Made by a program: the position numbers and the translations under genes
In this document: positions 45,576 to 57,774 of the stretch, piece by piece
Layout of the letters: each line of letters begins with the position of its first letter
How positions within the stretch are numbered: the stretch's first letter is position 1
The notes under the pieces: model-generated
The model's input: the letters and a program-made list of their open reading frames with translations, nothing else
Databases searched by the model: none
Told to the model about the DNA's origin: nothing
From: Episyrphus balteatus
Lineage: Eukaryota; Arthropoda; Insecta; Diptera; Syrphidae
NCBI RefSeq assembly: GCF_945859705.1
Contig: NC_079134.1
Coordinates: forward strand, 156,771,718-156,835,717
Reading direction: 5' to 3'
Length of the DNA: 64,000 nt

Positions 45576-47041
45576 ATACAGTAAAATAAGGAGAAAAAAG
45601 GGGTAAATCTCGGAATGAATGTTAGTAGAAATTTTTTTTGCTCAATATCTTCCTTTTACCATTCTATTACATATCTCAAAAGTCTAGAAAAATCACGAAA
45701 TGAAGATTTTCAAAATTAGCAAAAATAGGCTATGGTATTATATACACATATGATACATGATTTCAAGGTATTTTTTAATACTGATTCCAAAAAATCAAGA
45801 CAATCTGACGTCTCTGGAAAAAGTTATACCTGTTTTTCATCTGTCAACTCATATTATTATAACAGTTGCAAACTTACTGCCGAAAAACCCTTAAAAGTTA
45901 TGGTAGATGAACCAAATTTTGCATGAAGATTTTAGAATCCATCATTATTAAAAATCAAAACAATCCATTACAAAAAATATATATACCTACGAAATAATGG
46001 TATTTTTTGATGGAGGGGCAAATTTTAGGATATGCACTAAAGAAGATTCTTGTTCATCTTAGGAATAAGTGCAAATAGGCTAATTTTTTCATTTTAATCT
46101 TTGTTTGGATATTCTTTAACTACCCTCAAAAATCTAAAAAATCTCATGTCCGCAAGTCCTAATTTTCTTGGTTTGAAGATAAGGTGCAGATTTGAAAAAA
46201 ATTGAAAAACTACTCTTCAGATATTTGTGTCAGATCAACATGAATAAGGTACATTACTTTTCAGGGATGGTCATATTGATTTGTTTGTGGGTTTTGTTGG
46301 AATCAGCGTTAAAAAATACCTTGAAATGATATGGGTTATGTTGGTATACATATAAGAATCTAAAATTTTCTTATTATTTTTTTTAAATCTGCACCTAACT
46401 TAGTTTAACCTGGAAAATAAGAACTTGCGGTCATGAGATTTTTTTTAGATTTTTGACATAAGTTATATAATATCCAAACAAATATAGAAACAAAAAAATT
46501 AGCCTATTAGCACTAATTCCAAGATTGTACCAGGATGTTTTTTAGTGCACATCCCAAAATGTCCCCTTTTCTCAAAAAATACCATTTTGTCATAGATATA
46601 AATGTTTTTTTTGCATTGCATTGTTTTGATTCTTAATGATAATGTATATGAAAACCCTCATGCAAAATATGATTCCGCTACCATTACTTTTAAGGGTTTT
46701 TCGGTAGTAAGTTAGCAACTGTTATAATAATTATAGGTTGAAAGATGAAAAACAGGTATAATTTTTTTCAGAGACGTCAGATTGCCTTGATTTTAGATTT
46801 TTTGGAATCAGCATTAAAAAATACCTTGAAATCATGTATCATATGTGTATATAATACCATAGCCTATTTTTGCTAATTTTGAAAATCTCCATTTCGCGAT
46901 TTGACCTTGAAATCGCGACAAGCGGACATGAGATTTTTCTAGACTTTTGAGTGATGTTATAGAATGGCAAAAGGAAGATATTGAGCAAAAAAAAATTTCT
47001 ACTAACATTCATTCCGAGGTTAAATCCTTATTTGACAGGAT
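45576..47041. mobile_element. TA-flanked foldback MITE, copy 2
   Basis: Same family as 11785-13286 and in opposite overall orientation. It begins ATACAGTAAAATAAGG and ends CCTTATTTGACAGGAT, with TA at both borders. The right arm is more diverged from the left than in copy 1, so this copy is probably older. Confidence 0.85.
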
Positions 47042-47400
47042 TATAAACTCGAAAAAAAATCGACATTACGATGGTCGAGAATGCGTAAAAAGTGGAACTC
47101 GCAATTCTATCGAGCTAGAGGCTACAGCCCAAATGGGGTTGAGTTATGTGTTTTGGGAGAAAAAATGAAATTTTTTTAAGTACCAAATTAAAGTTAGGTA
47201 GCAATCAAAATCTAACTTTTAAAATTTCAAGAAAAAATTTGTAGCTTTCGTATAATAATTTTCTTGGTTTTTAATTTTCTCCTAAATAACTTAACCGATC
47301 TCAACGAAAATTTTTATACAAAAGTCTTGTATATACATATAAACTTTATATATACAAGGACAAAAGCTTTTTTCTAAATCAATAAGAATGGCATACCATG
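47042..47400 (+). mobile_element. DINE-1-like fragment
   Basis: CGACATTACGATGGTCGAGA and AGAGGCTACAGCCCAAATGG match the core of the family, followed by degenerate downstream sequence. The next stretch, to 48248, has no recognisable feature. Confidence 0.5.
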
Positions 47401-48248
47401 TTTTTTTTTTTTTTTTTTGAAAATATGAAAATTTGTACTCAAATAAATAATTTTTGTTTAGCTGAAAAATATTTTTTTTTTTAAAACTGTTTCAAAAATT
47501 AATAAAAAATCTGAAAATTCTATGTTATACATAATATTAAATTGCATGCTTCGTTCTGTGAAGAAAACTGTTCAAAAAATGTTTTTGTAGTGTTAAGAAC
47601 AAGTTTATAAATTAAAATAAACTTTTGGATGCAACCGCTTTAACATTCTTAGCAAATTTAACAATAAGAACTAGTATAATGTTTATCAATGTAACCAAGT
47701 TTGGTTAGTTCTGCAACCTTTATGCTTTTACGACTCTTTCCAAACAAAACAATTTTTTTCTCAAAAACGGCTATTGTGATTTTGGAAGAAAGATTCACGT
47801 GAATTTTTTTTTGTAAGTTAAAATATTTTGAGTTTTTTTCTTAAATGACGAAATAGATCTATTGAATGAAACTAGTAGCTTCTAGCTTATGATGGAATTA
47901 AATAGCTATGTACAAAGCACAATGAAGGGTACAAAATTCTGAATATTTAAAAAAACATTTTTTTTTCTTAAATCATTTTTCAGTCTTGTGTTTGATTTTT
48001 TTTAATGTACTGTAAGCAATTTTTTTTTATTTTAATTTGATTTTATTGTTTTTTTTTGTTAAGAAACAATTTGATAAAAGCTGTCATAAATTTTAGTTTC
48101 CATGAAGAATTCAAACTTTAGAAGAAGATAAGAGTTTTTTTGATCTATTTATTTTAATAGATAGAACGAATACCTCAGGTCATTGAAACCAACTCCCGCT
48201 CATAAAGATATAAAAAATAAGCTGATCAAAACTTCAGATAAAATAAAA

Positions 48249-48800
48249 TGCACCCAGTCATGCATTCGCACGTATTTTGCTCTTAACCATAAATTGCTCA
48301 AAATGTTAAAATATCAATTAAATATATGTAAATATTAATTAAAAGTTGTTTTTAAAAAAGAAAAACCTTTTGTGAAGTAGGCCCTTTTAAATTCTTTTTT
48401 CTAAAAAAACATATGTAGCTATTTTTATGCATTTATATAAAAATTCGCTAAATCGTTTTGAAATTTTCCAGAAAAAAATTGAAATATGTTAGTGTTAAAA
48501 AATCCAAAGTTAATACTTTTTAAAAATACTTCTTGACTTTAAAATCAGGGTTACAAAACGTTTTTGTATGAACAAGTATTTTTAAAACTTTTTATATCGT
48601 TAGATCTGTTTTTGCGAAAAACAAGCTTTTCTATTATGGTCATTCTGGCAAGTATCGTTAATTTTGATATTAAAAAAAATTTCAATTTAGCTTCTAGGGA
48701 ATTTTTGAAAACCCATAACTACCAAGTTTGAAGCAAATCGCTTAATTAGTTTGGTCTCGAGAGAGAGACAAATAAACAGCCAGACTCATAGACATGCTCA
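48249..48800 (-). mobile_element. DINE-1-like fragment
   Basis: On the - strand, GCTTCAAACTTGGTAGTTAT lies near the 5' side and AGAGCAAAATACGTGCGAAT near the 3' end, the order seen in the copies at 10365 and 49018. Confidence 0.5.
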
Positions 48801-49017
48801 CTATTAGGCGACTATTTCGGTGGCCGCAATTTTTACTTTTTTGCTCACATACCAATTTCAAGCGATTAATCGCTCAAACAAATTCGTTCGAATAGTGTGG
48901 AATCGCTGGATAAATTATGATATAATATAGAAAAACGAAAAAATAGCACACTCAACACCAAAAAAATATCATACCCAAAATTCATTCTTTATCCAGTTTT
49001 TTCTTTCTAGATTTTTT

Positions 49018-49955
49018 ACTTGCGATATAGGTACTATATGGCAAGTTTATGATTCTTAAAAAAAATCGAACTCGAGGTAACAATTTTACATGACATTACG
49101 ATGATGGAGAATGCCAAAAAAGTGGGTCCGGCAATTCTGTCTGTCTGTCTGTCTGTCTGTGTGTCTGTCTCTATCTGGAGCTGCAGCTTAAACGAGTGAA
49201 GTGAATTTCTTCAAATTTGGTAGTTAGCAGTTTTTTCTTGATTCCCTAGAGGGGAAATTGAAATTTTTTTTTATGATAAAAACTAACAGTACCTGCCATA
49301 TAACGGAAATAGAAATGTTGTTTTTTTTTCAAAAACGGATCTAACGATTTTGTTTAAAATTTTTGTGTGTAGTACTAAACATGAGAGCCAACTTTAGAAA
49401 TAAAAATAATATTTTTTGTACCGTTATTAACGGTTACTGAATTTCTCGTACAACATTAACCCAATTTAAATGAAAATTTTTTACAAAAGTGTTTAAGTAA
49501 AGGTAATATTAAAATGTTAGAAAATTTTCAAAAAACGCATTTTTGGATTTTTAAAAAATATTTAAAATTTTTTTTTTTGAAAAATCAATTTTTTTAAAAC
49601 GGATCAATGAAAAATTTTGAAATCTAGTTTTTGTGTGTAAATTAATTATTTCCAACTTTTTTTTTTAAAAATGTTAAAAAATTTTTATATATACAAAATT
49701 ATTTTTTTTAAAAACGACTCCAAGGATTTTCGAAATTTTTTTTCTAAAAATATCGAAAATGGCATACTTAGTTTTTTGTAAGAGATCATTTAAAGCGGTA
49801 TTTAATTCTTTATTTTTTTTGCTCCACTTATGAAATTCAGTGCAAATATCAAATTTTAAATTTTCCCTTATTTTGTTCAATGAAAAGCTTTAACATTAGA
49901 GTAACTTTTACCATAAGAGCAAGTACGTGCGACCCCTGTCGTGCAATTTATTTTT
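49018..49955 (+). mobile_element. DINE-1/Helentron-like element, longest uninterrupted copy
   Basis: It begins with the hairpin ACTTGCGATATAG/CTATATGGCAAGT, then ACATTACGATGATGGAGAAT, a (GTCT)n microsatellite at about 49138-49170, CTTCAAATTTGG, and ends AGAGCAAGTACGTGCGACCC with a GTCGTGC stem. It has no ORF of note and no terminal inverted repeats. Confidence 0.65.
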
Positions 49956-50700
49956 TTTAAGTTTATTTTAAACTTAAAAAAAATTACCCGAAACCGTAGG
50001 TAGCTTTAAAGGGTCTGACATCCAGCATCCAACTGTATAACTTGACAGTCAATGACTGAATAATATACATAGGTCAAATAGTTTCATCATTTAGTCGGAA
50101 ATTTTGATTTTTTTTAAATTATGTCTTGCAGTTTAACTTAGAGGGTCACTCTGGCGTATGTGGAACTTTTTTTTTTTTTGAAAATTTAAAAGTGTAATGC
50201 AAATATTGTTATCCTCCTGAGCAAATTAATCAGATTTTTTTTAATGTAGAGTGTTAAATAAATGGGATGCAACATGGTCAAATTATAAAGTTAAAAATAA
50301 ATCTTCAGCTAAGTGAAAGCAACACTTGTCATAGGTTTCGGCTTTTGATTTAAGACTTTCTCGTTGGTTCAACGGATATTGCTCTAATCCAAAAATACTT
50401 ATCAAGAAATATCATGTCCCCTAAAATTGAAGTGATCTACAAGACTTATACTAAGTCTTTATTTAATTTGAGAAACTGTCAAACAGGTGGTTAAATAAAT
50501 CATAAATCATATAAACATTGATCTTAGCTTTGAGACCCCGAATTTCTGAGACACCCTGTATAAATACACCAACATCCAGATAGATAAATAGAAAGAAGCT
50601 TAAAAATTCATTAAAAATATTTATTCGAACGTGGATAAACTACAGACTTTTTTAACTACTTGAACTCTGTTTGTAGATATCATTTTTTTTTTTTTTTAAT
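49956..50700. other. No gene recognised
   Basis: AT-rich. GAGACACCCTGTATAA at about 50549 resembles a MITE end but has no partner. Confidence 0.5.
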
Positions 50701-50789
50701 ATATATTTTTATAGAGATATAAATATTTTTTTTTTCTTTCCAAAAAGGTAGTTGTATATATTTTTTTTCGCGCATAGATATTAAAAAGT

Positions 50790-51633
50790 TTTCCTACCTC
50801 GGCGCTCTAATCGTCTCGAACCGAATCGAGGCTTGTGCCATAGTCTTCACTTGATGCCGGTCGCAGTCTTGATCGCCAATACAATCCGAACGGTTGGTTG
50901 ATTTCTTTCTTTTTGGTCTACCTATTTGGATCGGTATAATATTGTATTTCTTGTATTTTTTTTTTTTCTTATTCTTCAGTACCTATTGTATATTGAGCTC
51001 TCCGAAATAAGACACAGAAAAAAGAAAATTTAATAATTTCTTTGATTCTGTGAATTCGTTCGCTTTTTGTTCGTTATTCTCGTTGTTATTGTATATATTT
51101 CTGGGTTGCAATTGACTTTCCGTTTGTATACCGTGCATCGAATTTATTTTGTCTATCTTTGCGCCGGTTATTTTCCTATCTTTAAGATATTATTTGTTTC
51201 GTCATAAAAAAGATCAAGCGATTTGTTTGTAATTTAATTATATACCCCCCGAGGGCGATTTATTTAAAAATATATATCGTCTATTTTTGATTTCAAAAAA
51301 AAGGTTCGTAGATATTGTAACTGTCTGATATTTTGAATACTCGCGATTAACCTGTTTTTTGAAAAGTAAATTTTATTTCTTTGAAAGTAGATCATGTTGT
51401 GATTGTTTCTTTTTTTTTTTGTATCTTTTCTATTCGGCTTGAGGCCAAAGTGATAAAGTTAACTGCGGTTTATCTTAATTGTTTTGATTTGATCCAATTT
51501 TTTCATTTCATTTCGTTTTTTTTTTTTTTTCTTTCTATTTTTGTGTTCACTTCAGTTATAGGAATTTCAGTGGTATTTTGGATTTAAAACAAGAAAAAAG
51601 TTTGTGGATTTTTCAATTAATATATTCTTCGAG
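50790..51633 (+). other. Possible noncoding first exon of a neighbouring gene
   Basis: This stretch is less AT-rich and free of the repeats seen around it. CTTCGAG|GTAAGTTG at 51627-51638 is a strong splice donor, and TTCAGTTATA at 51551-51560 is initiator-like. No coding exon or acceptor partner was found downstream, so this is tentative. Confidence 0.3.
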
Positions 51634-54068
51634 GTAAGTTGAATGAACTTTAAAATTTTTGAGATAAATAAAAAAAATATAACAGAAATTGAAGAAAATC
51701 AATAAAAGAAAAATTAAATGTTGAAAAAGAATTCATAAAAAAAAAAAATACAATGCAATGAGCTTTCTCTAACGAAATCAGTGGAATTGATTGATTGTGC
51801 TAATTTTGTTGCACTAATTTTTTTTCACTGGAGCAAAAAGACAAAAGAGAATTATTTTTCTTCTGGGCATCTGCATAATTTAAGACGTGATGATGTATTA
51901 TTTTACGACTTCTTGGATTATTTTATTTCTACTCTTAATAAAGAGGAAGTAAACTTTGTATAACTGTAAATAAAATGGTTGCTTATTTAACAAAATAAAA
52001 TTCTTCTTCTTACATCTTTTGACGTTCTCTTCGTGACCCTAATGCATTTTTTTTTTTTTTGTTTTTGAGATATTAAAATTTAATTAAGAAAACATTTGAG
52101 ATTTTACTGCAATCTGATGGGATTTGTCATTTAAATACATTTTTTTTTTGCATCTAATGTTCCTTTTTTTTTTGTTGATATTCGTGAATTGCGGTTGCGC
52201 TAAAGTTTATCATACCAATAGAATAGATATACTTTGCCAAAGGTCACCAAATGTTAAGTGCAATTGCATGCTAGTAATTTGTTTATTAATGCAAGTAATT
52301 ACTTGAGGTTTTTATTTTTTGTTTGAAAATGAAAACTGACATAAGAAATTACTTTAAATAAATAATTTGAAAGATAGACATATTAAAGAAATGCCAATAA
52401 TGATTAAATTTCTATAATTTTCTTATGATTTGTTCAATTGAAAGATGTAACCTGAATTTGAACGCATTTATTTTCTTTCTAGAGGTTGAGAAAATTTTTA
52501 GATAAAATGTTTTCACTTTAACAAACTTAGGTGATATTTAATTGGTGGTGAGAAAATTAAGGATAAATGGTATTTGAAAGGGGAATACCTAACAAATTGA
52601 CCACAAAAAGTTTGATGGTGGGTGGGCGAAAAAGTATAGAGGGCGCTGTCAAAAGTCGTGGTTATTTACGATTTCTGTTAAAATAAGACCATCCATCGAA
52701 AAAAGATAAATACAAAAGATAGTAAAAAGATCTAAATTTTTTTTATCAAATCGTTTTTTTATATAACCTCAAAAATAGTTGGAAAAAGGCAATGATACGA
52801 TTGTTATGTTTGGTTAACTATTTTTATATTTTACAAAAAAAGTTGGATTTCAAGAATTTATGTATATTTTTTTAATCTATTTTAGAACCGTGACCTTTTT
52901 TCGTATCTCGTATGGTTTACTATTTTGTTTGCCCTGTTATTGTAGTTTTCAAAATTATAAAAAGTTTTCGAAGTTGAACTTAGTATTTAAGGTATTTGAA
53001 TTTTAATTCAACAAAATAGAGGTTTCAAAAAATTTTTAATAACATTCAAGTTGAAAGATAATAACCGAAAATTTCGTTATGATAATAGAGAATGGCTAAA
53101 AAGGTACGGCCAACAAGGATCGGTTGATTCAAGGCTTTCCATATCATTATTGTTATAAATTATTTAAATGTATAAATAACAAAAAATATGATTATTCGGA
53201 AAAACAATCTTAATTTTTTTCTTTAAACCGACTTTTAATATTTGTATAAGAAAAAAAAAAAAAAACAATTGCAAAATTAAAATCTAAATTTTTTTTTTTA
53301 TTTGAACTTTCTCGTTAGCTTCTAAACCGCTTTTTATGAAGTTTTAATACATATTTAAACATAAACGTTGTCTTGTGATAATTCATAATGAAAATTTTTT
53401 AAATTAAAGTTTTTCTGGTTTTCAAAAATATATTTGGTTGATTATTTTTTTTTTTTTTTGAAAAATATTTTCGAAATTTTATTTATTTTGGTAAAAGCTT
53501 TATTTTTCGTTTGTATATAAAAATGAAAAAAAGTAACTCCTCTTTCAATTTATTAAGCCCTGATTTTTAAATCCTCAGTTAGACTATCAGAAGAATAATG
53601 TCAATATAAAAAAAAAACGTTGATTAGTAGGAATAAGCCAATTTTCTAAAAAAAATCGACTTAATTTTATAAAAATATGATTAAAAACCAACGATTACAC
53701 CAACAATAACGTACTGTACCTTTTTGTAAAGCCAAAAACTTGTTCTTATATCTTATTTTTAAATAAAGCTGTTTAATGAACCAGTTTTTGAAAAATTAAT
53801 TTTCATAAAAAAGATACCTATGGCTTTTTTAAAAAGAAGTAGTTTCGTTTTTTTTTTTATTTTTAGAAAACGACAAGACATTTTTGGATCCAATATTCTG
53901 TTTTTGTTTAAAAACAAATAAGAGCATTGAATTTTGAAAACTAACTGAGTACTTAGACACCCCAGTCCCATACAATTTTTTTCTTGTCTTTACTCAGCCT
54001 ACACGCTCTAGCTTTTTGGCACATTCCTCCCGTATATCGTTCCTCTCAATGGTTGCCAACCCAAAAAC
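51634..54068. other. No gene recognised
   Basis: AT-rich. A weak DINE-like phrase (GTTATGATAATAGAGAATGG) occurs at about 53076. Short ORFs of 60-70 codons have no recognisable content. Confidence 0.5.
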
Positions 54069-54183
54069 CACGTTTCATAACTTTGGTGTTCATAGCTCTG
54101 GTTTTTCATAACTTCGGTCTTTCATAACTTCGGTTTTCATAACTTTGACGCGCATAACTTTGGTATTCATAACTCCGTTACTA
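54069..54183. repeat. Minisatellite of TTCATAACTTCGGT units
   Basis: About seven variant units of 14-18 bases in tandem, all in one sense. Confidence 0.8.
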
Positions 54184-54329
54184 TTTCAGACTTAATCAAA
54201 GTAGGTAGGTATGTATGAAAATTCTGACAATTTCAGAAGTCAGTTGTTGTAGACTTGTATCCTTTTTTTGTAGTAACTTAAGCTAGATGACCATTGTAGC
54301 ATAACCGCAAAAACTACTTTTTTATTTTT

Positions 54330-54455
54330 GCATTTTCTACGATTAATATTTGAAAAACCAGAAATTGATTTTTTCTGACTCCGGATTAGAGTTCACGACA
54401 TAATAAAACTTTGGAAAGGTGTAGTTTGGTTTATTCATAAGCAAGTGTAATTTTA
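54330..54455. repeat. Diverged end of a CACTGGTC-family MITE
   Basis: GATTTTTTCTGACTCCGGAT, then a GAGTTCACGACAT segment and GCAAGTGTAATT, resemble the right end of the 15580 element with many changes. Confidence 0.45.
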
Positions 54456-54635
54456 CTAATCAGTAAAGGTAAATGCATTGCCTTACCGATCAGGCACGTA
54501 GCCAGGGGGGGGCTTGGGGGGCTGAAGCCCCCCCGAAATTATTTTCACTAAGCAATTTTAATAATGTTCTAGGGAATAAAAATTACATTTAGCAATTTCG
54601 TTTTGAATTTTCTTTTAATAGATGTGTTTTTTCCT

Positions 54636-54845
54636 ACGACTGGGTTAAATTGAACAAAAAACACAGTCGGGACTAAGAAATTTAAATTTTAAATACAACA
54701 ACACCTAAGCCCCTCTGCCTTATTTGAGCCGAGGAGGGGCTAAGCTGGGCTCGACTTAGCCCCTGGGCTAAGGTGTCCTTGTATTTAACAAGTAAATTGC
54801 TTAGCTCCGACTGCGTTTTTTTGTCCAATTTAGCCCAGTCGCGAT
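54636..54845. repeat. Small inverted-repeat insert rich in TTAGCCC words
   Basis: CGACTGGGTTAAATTGAAC on the left mirrors CAATTTAGCCCAGTCG on the right, and CACAGTCGG mirrors CCGACTGCG inside. The centre has AAGCCCCTCTGCC and GAGGAGGGGCTAAG. Probably a nested MITE; no clear duplication. Confidence 0.6.
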
Positions 54846-55369
54846 GCAAAATACACCTTATGTCTTAAACATTTATTACTACTACTACCTTATATTACTT
54901 CATATACGTAGGCAGGGGCTCGTGCCAAATTTCGATTTTTAAAAATTTATTTTGAAACATAGGTAGTTAGTATACCTATTTGGTTAAAAACTAAAGTTTA
55001 TATCAGTTTGGAGCTGCTGTGGGGCTTTTACGAGAGAAATAATTTAAAAATAGATAGAAATAAGAAAATCAGCAAAACTTGTATCACTTTGGCAGTACAA
55101 ATCTTTATTTGCCCCGAATTGTTTTTACCATTTTATGAAAGAAACTCGGAGAGTTTTTTGTTCGTATTTGTTTTCAACTTTATGAGCCTATGGCACGGTA
55201 ATGATTTGAAATGGTCTTTTATGTATTTAATTTACTTAAGGTATCCTATTTTAGAAATATAGGAGAAAAAAAAACATATTTTTTAATCCTAATGTTTTTT
55301 TTTTAATAAGACTTTGCTTTGAATTTCCGAAAATAGATTCTTAATTTTCCAAAAATTTAAAGGGTGTCA

Positions 55370-56090
55370 AAAAGGAGCAAGAAATTTGGTTCACTTAATA
55401 TAGGCAGTTTTGAAATTAATATAAATAAAATAAAAAGAAATTCATTAAAAAGAGGTTGTCTGTTAAGCCGGTTTACGGACGATGATTTTGTGCTTTTGTT
55501 TAAAATGAGTCAATTGAAGCGGTTACTTATTTCAAACAATCATAATTTACAAGAAAAAGCTAAAAAAAATACCTTTTTTATTTTCTCATTATATTAATTT
55601 TTTTTATTTTAAAAGCTTACAAAAATAAAATGTATTTCTTTTTAGAATAAAACCATTTTTACAATGCGCAAAAAGCATTAAAATAATTTATTGAAAACAA
55701 TCATTTTCATCAAAAAAATCAAAAAAAGCACGTATTTTTATCTTCTCACGCTATTAAATGCAATTTTGTCTGAAACAATGTACAAAATAAAAAATTTTAT
55801 ACCATCTGAAAGCTTATTGTTTAAGCTTAAAATATTCGTATCTATCGTCCTTATGAGACATCTACAAAAAGAGCTAGAATTTTTTGAACTCAATCAAATT
55901 TCATTAAAAAAAAGCAAAAAAAACATTTATTTTTAAGTCCTCACGCTATTTTATCAATTTTTTTTAATGACAACCTATAAAAAAAAAAAAACTATATCAT
56001 GTGAAAGCATATTGTTTCACCTTTCATATGACGCTTCAATCATATTCCTGAGATGCCTACAAGAGGAGTAAGAATTTTTTAATGCCAACC
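55370..56090. repeat. Diverged tandem units of about 190 bp
   Basis: Units at about 55727-55888 and 55920-56087 share the order CTCACGCTATT, ...ATCTGAAAGC-TATTGTTT, TATGA and GAGATGCCTACAAGAGGAG or variants. A weaker unit precedes them. They are too diverged to count exactly. Confidence 0.5.
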
Positions 56091-56792
56091 ATGTCGAAAT
56101 TCCAGACTGAGTTTACGGTACTTCCCACACTTGTGGCTGTTCATGATCAACAGATCTCCACTGGTGTTTTGAGGTTTTTTGCAAGTTTCTTGATTTAACA
56201 TTGTGTAGCTCGTAGTGAATGCACCGTTATGTGTTATATGCCAAATGAAAGGTAATTGTATCAGGATGCTCATAAAGGTTTAATCAAATTTCTATATATT
56301 CTACATCAAAAGTTATAATCTGTTGAATTTGAAAATTTTATTTTACCGTTATCTCAAAATTGTGTTTACAAAAATAATTGAAATTTCACACACATATAGT
56401 TATGGTTATGTTCTATCATTGCTTCATCATATAATAAAACGGCAAACACTTATTTTGTGGTACAAAATACCCAGCCCACAAAAACCGAAGGGGCATAAAT
56501 TATATACCGAACGATAGGAAATTTTATCTAGATGTGCAGAATGTATACTTTATTTATTTTTTTTTTACTGAAATAGATAAAAACAATAAATTAAAATTGA
56601 GGAAAAAAACAAAAACAAATGTGCTGAACCACGCCCTCTCCCTTCTGGAAGTGGAAACTTCTAAAAGCAAAGACGAGAACCTTCGAAGACATTCTCGAAT
56701 TTCGAATAAAATTAAGTGTTGCATATTCTTAGTAGTAAATAAAGTGATTTATATAGTGTGCTTATTTGAGCATAAATAAAAGTTACAATTGG

Positions 56793-56822
56793 CACTCGAA
56801 TTTTGAGTGCGGGGTCGGCTAG
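56793..56822 (+). mobile_element. Helitron-like 3' terminus
   Basis: GCACTC-GAATTTT-GAGTGC forms a 6-bp stem, followed after eight bases by CTAG and then T. A hairpin shortly before CTRR with T downstream is the Helitron 3' signature. The 5' end was not located. Confidence 0.5.
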
Positions 56823-57774
56823 TATATTTTATTTCTCTGACTGTTAAAGAAAAAAACGATGAAAATCGGTTAAAAACGGTCAAAAAACCTATTTTTAAAA
56901 AACTTGTTTTTACGTTATTCAGTCAAAAATCAATTAATCACTTTAATTTTTTTCACATGTATGCGGCGTATGACTAATGCCTACATGAGCTATAAGCTTG
57001 AGATTTTTTGAATACTTAAAAAAAAAGCTAAAAATCATAAACTACCCAAGAATACCCCTAAAAAGTAGGGTGTTTTTCAAAAATTCTTATTTCGAAACGC
57101 AGAGTGTTGGAAAAAAAATCCGTCCTAGACGCCTATTTTTTTCCCTCATCTTTCACCTGGCACCTTTAGTATTGTCAAAAAAAATTGTCCCTACCCAAAA
57201 TCATAATTTTGTCATAGCCCCAATACGTGTACAACGTTAAAAAAAACGTTATAGCTTAGTTTAATTTTTTTTTAGAATTTTTTCTTAAATGCAGTTATTC
57301 TTAAATTAGTCTCATCTATCTATAGCAACAAAAATAACTCTCTGTAGCTTCGCGTTCAGATTTTAGTCCAAATTTTATCTTTCCGTTTTACCCCTGTTAA
57401 CCCTATTAAATGACGGAATTTTTAAAAATCCTTCATTTCGATAAGACTTTAGGTTATTATCTTTCAAATAAGCTATAGGAGATTTTTGTATCTCTAATAG
57501 TTTATTTTTAATTTTGAATTGAAATTTTTGACGCACTGGCGAAAGAGCGAGAGTGGAACGGGAGAAAATGGCGTCACTTTTCTGTGGTGGCTTCCATGGT
57601 TCATCGATTTATAAGACTTTATCACGTCAAAAAAAATTCATGTTGGTTATCTACTGTTTTATTACATTTAACAGGTAGTATGCAGGCAGTCTTTAAGTTA
57701 TAACAAAATTGTTCACAAGATTTTGAACCAAGCCCCCCCCGAAACGAAATCCTGGCTACGGGCCTGTTACCGAT

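Larger units (their letters stand above)
54491..57766. mobile_element. hAT-type element, 3.3 kb, CGTAGCCAGG ends
   Basis: TTACCGAT occurs exactly on both sides (54483-54490, 57767-57774). Tips CAGGCACGTAGCCAGG and CCTGGCTACGGGCCTG are inverted repeats followed inward by G/C runs. No transposase was recognised. The interior carries at least one smaller inverted-repeat insert and a Helitron-like 3' end. Confidence 0.88.
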
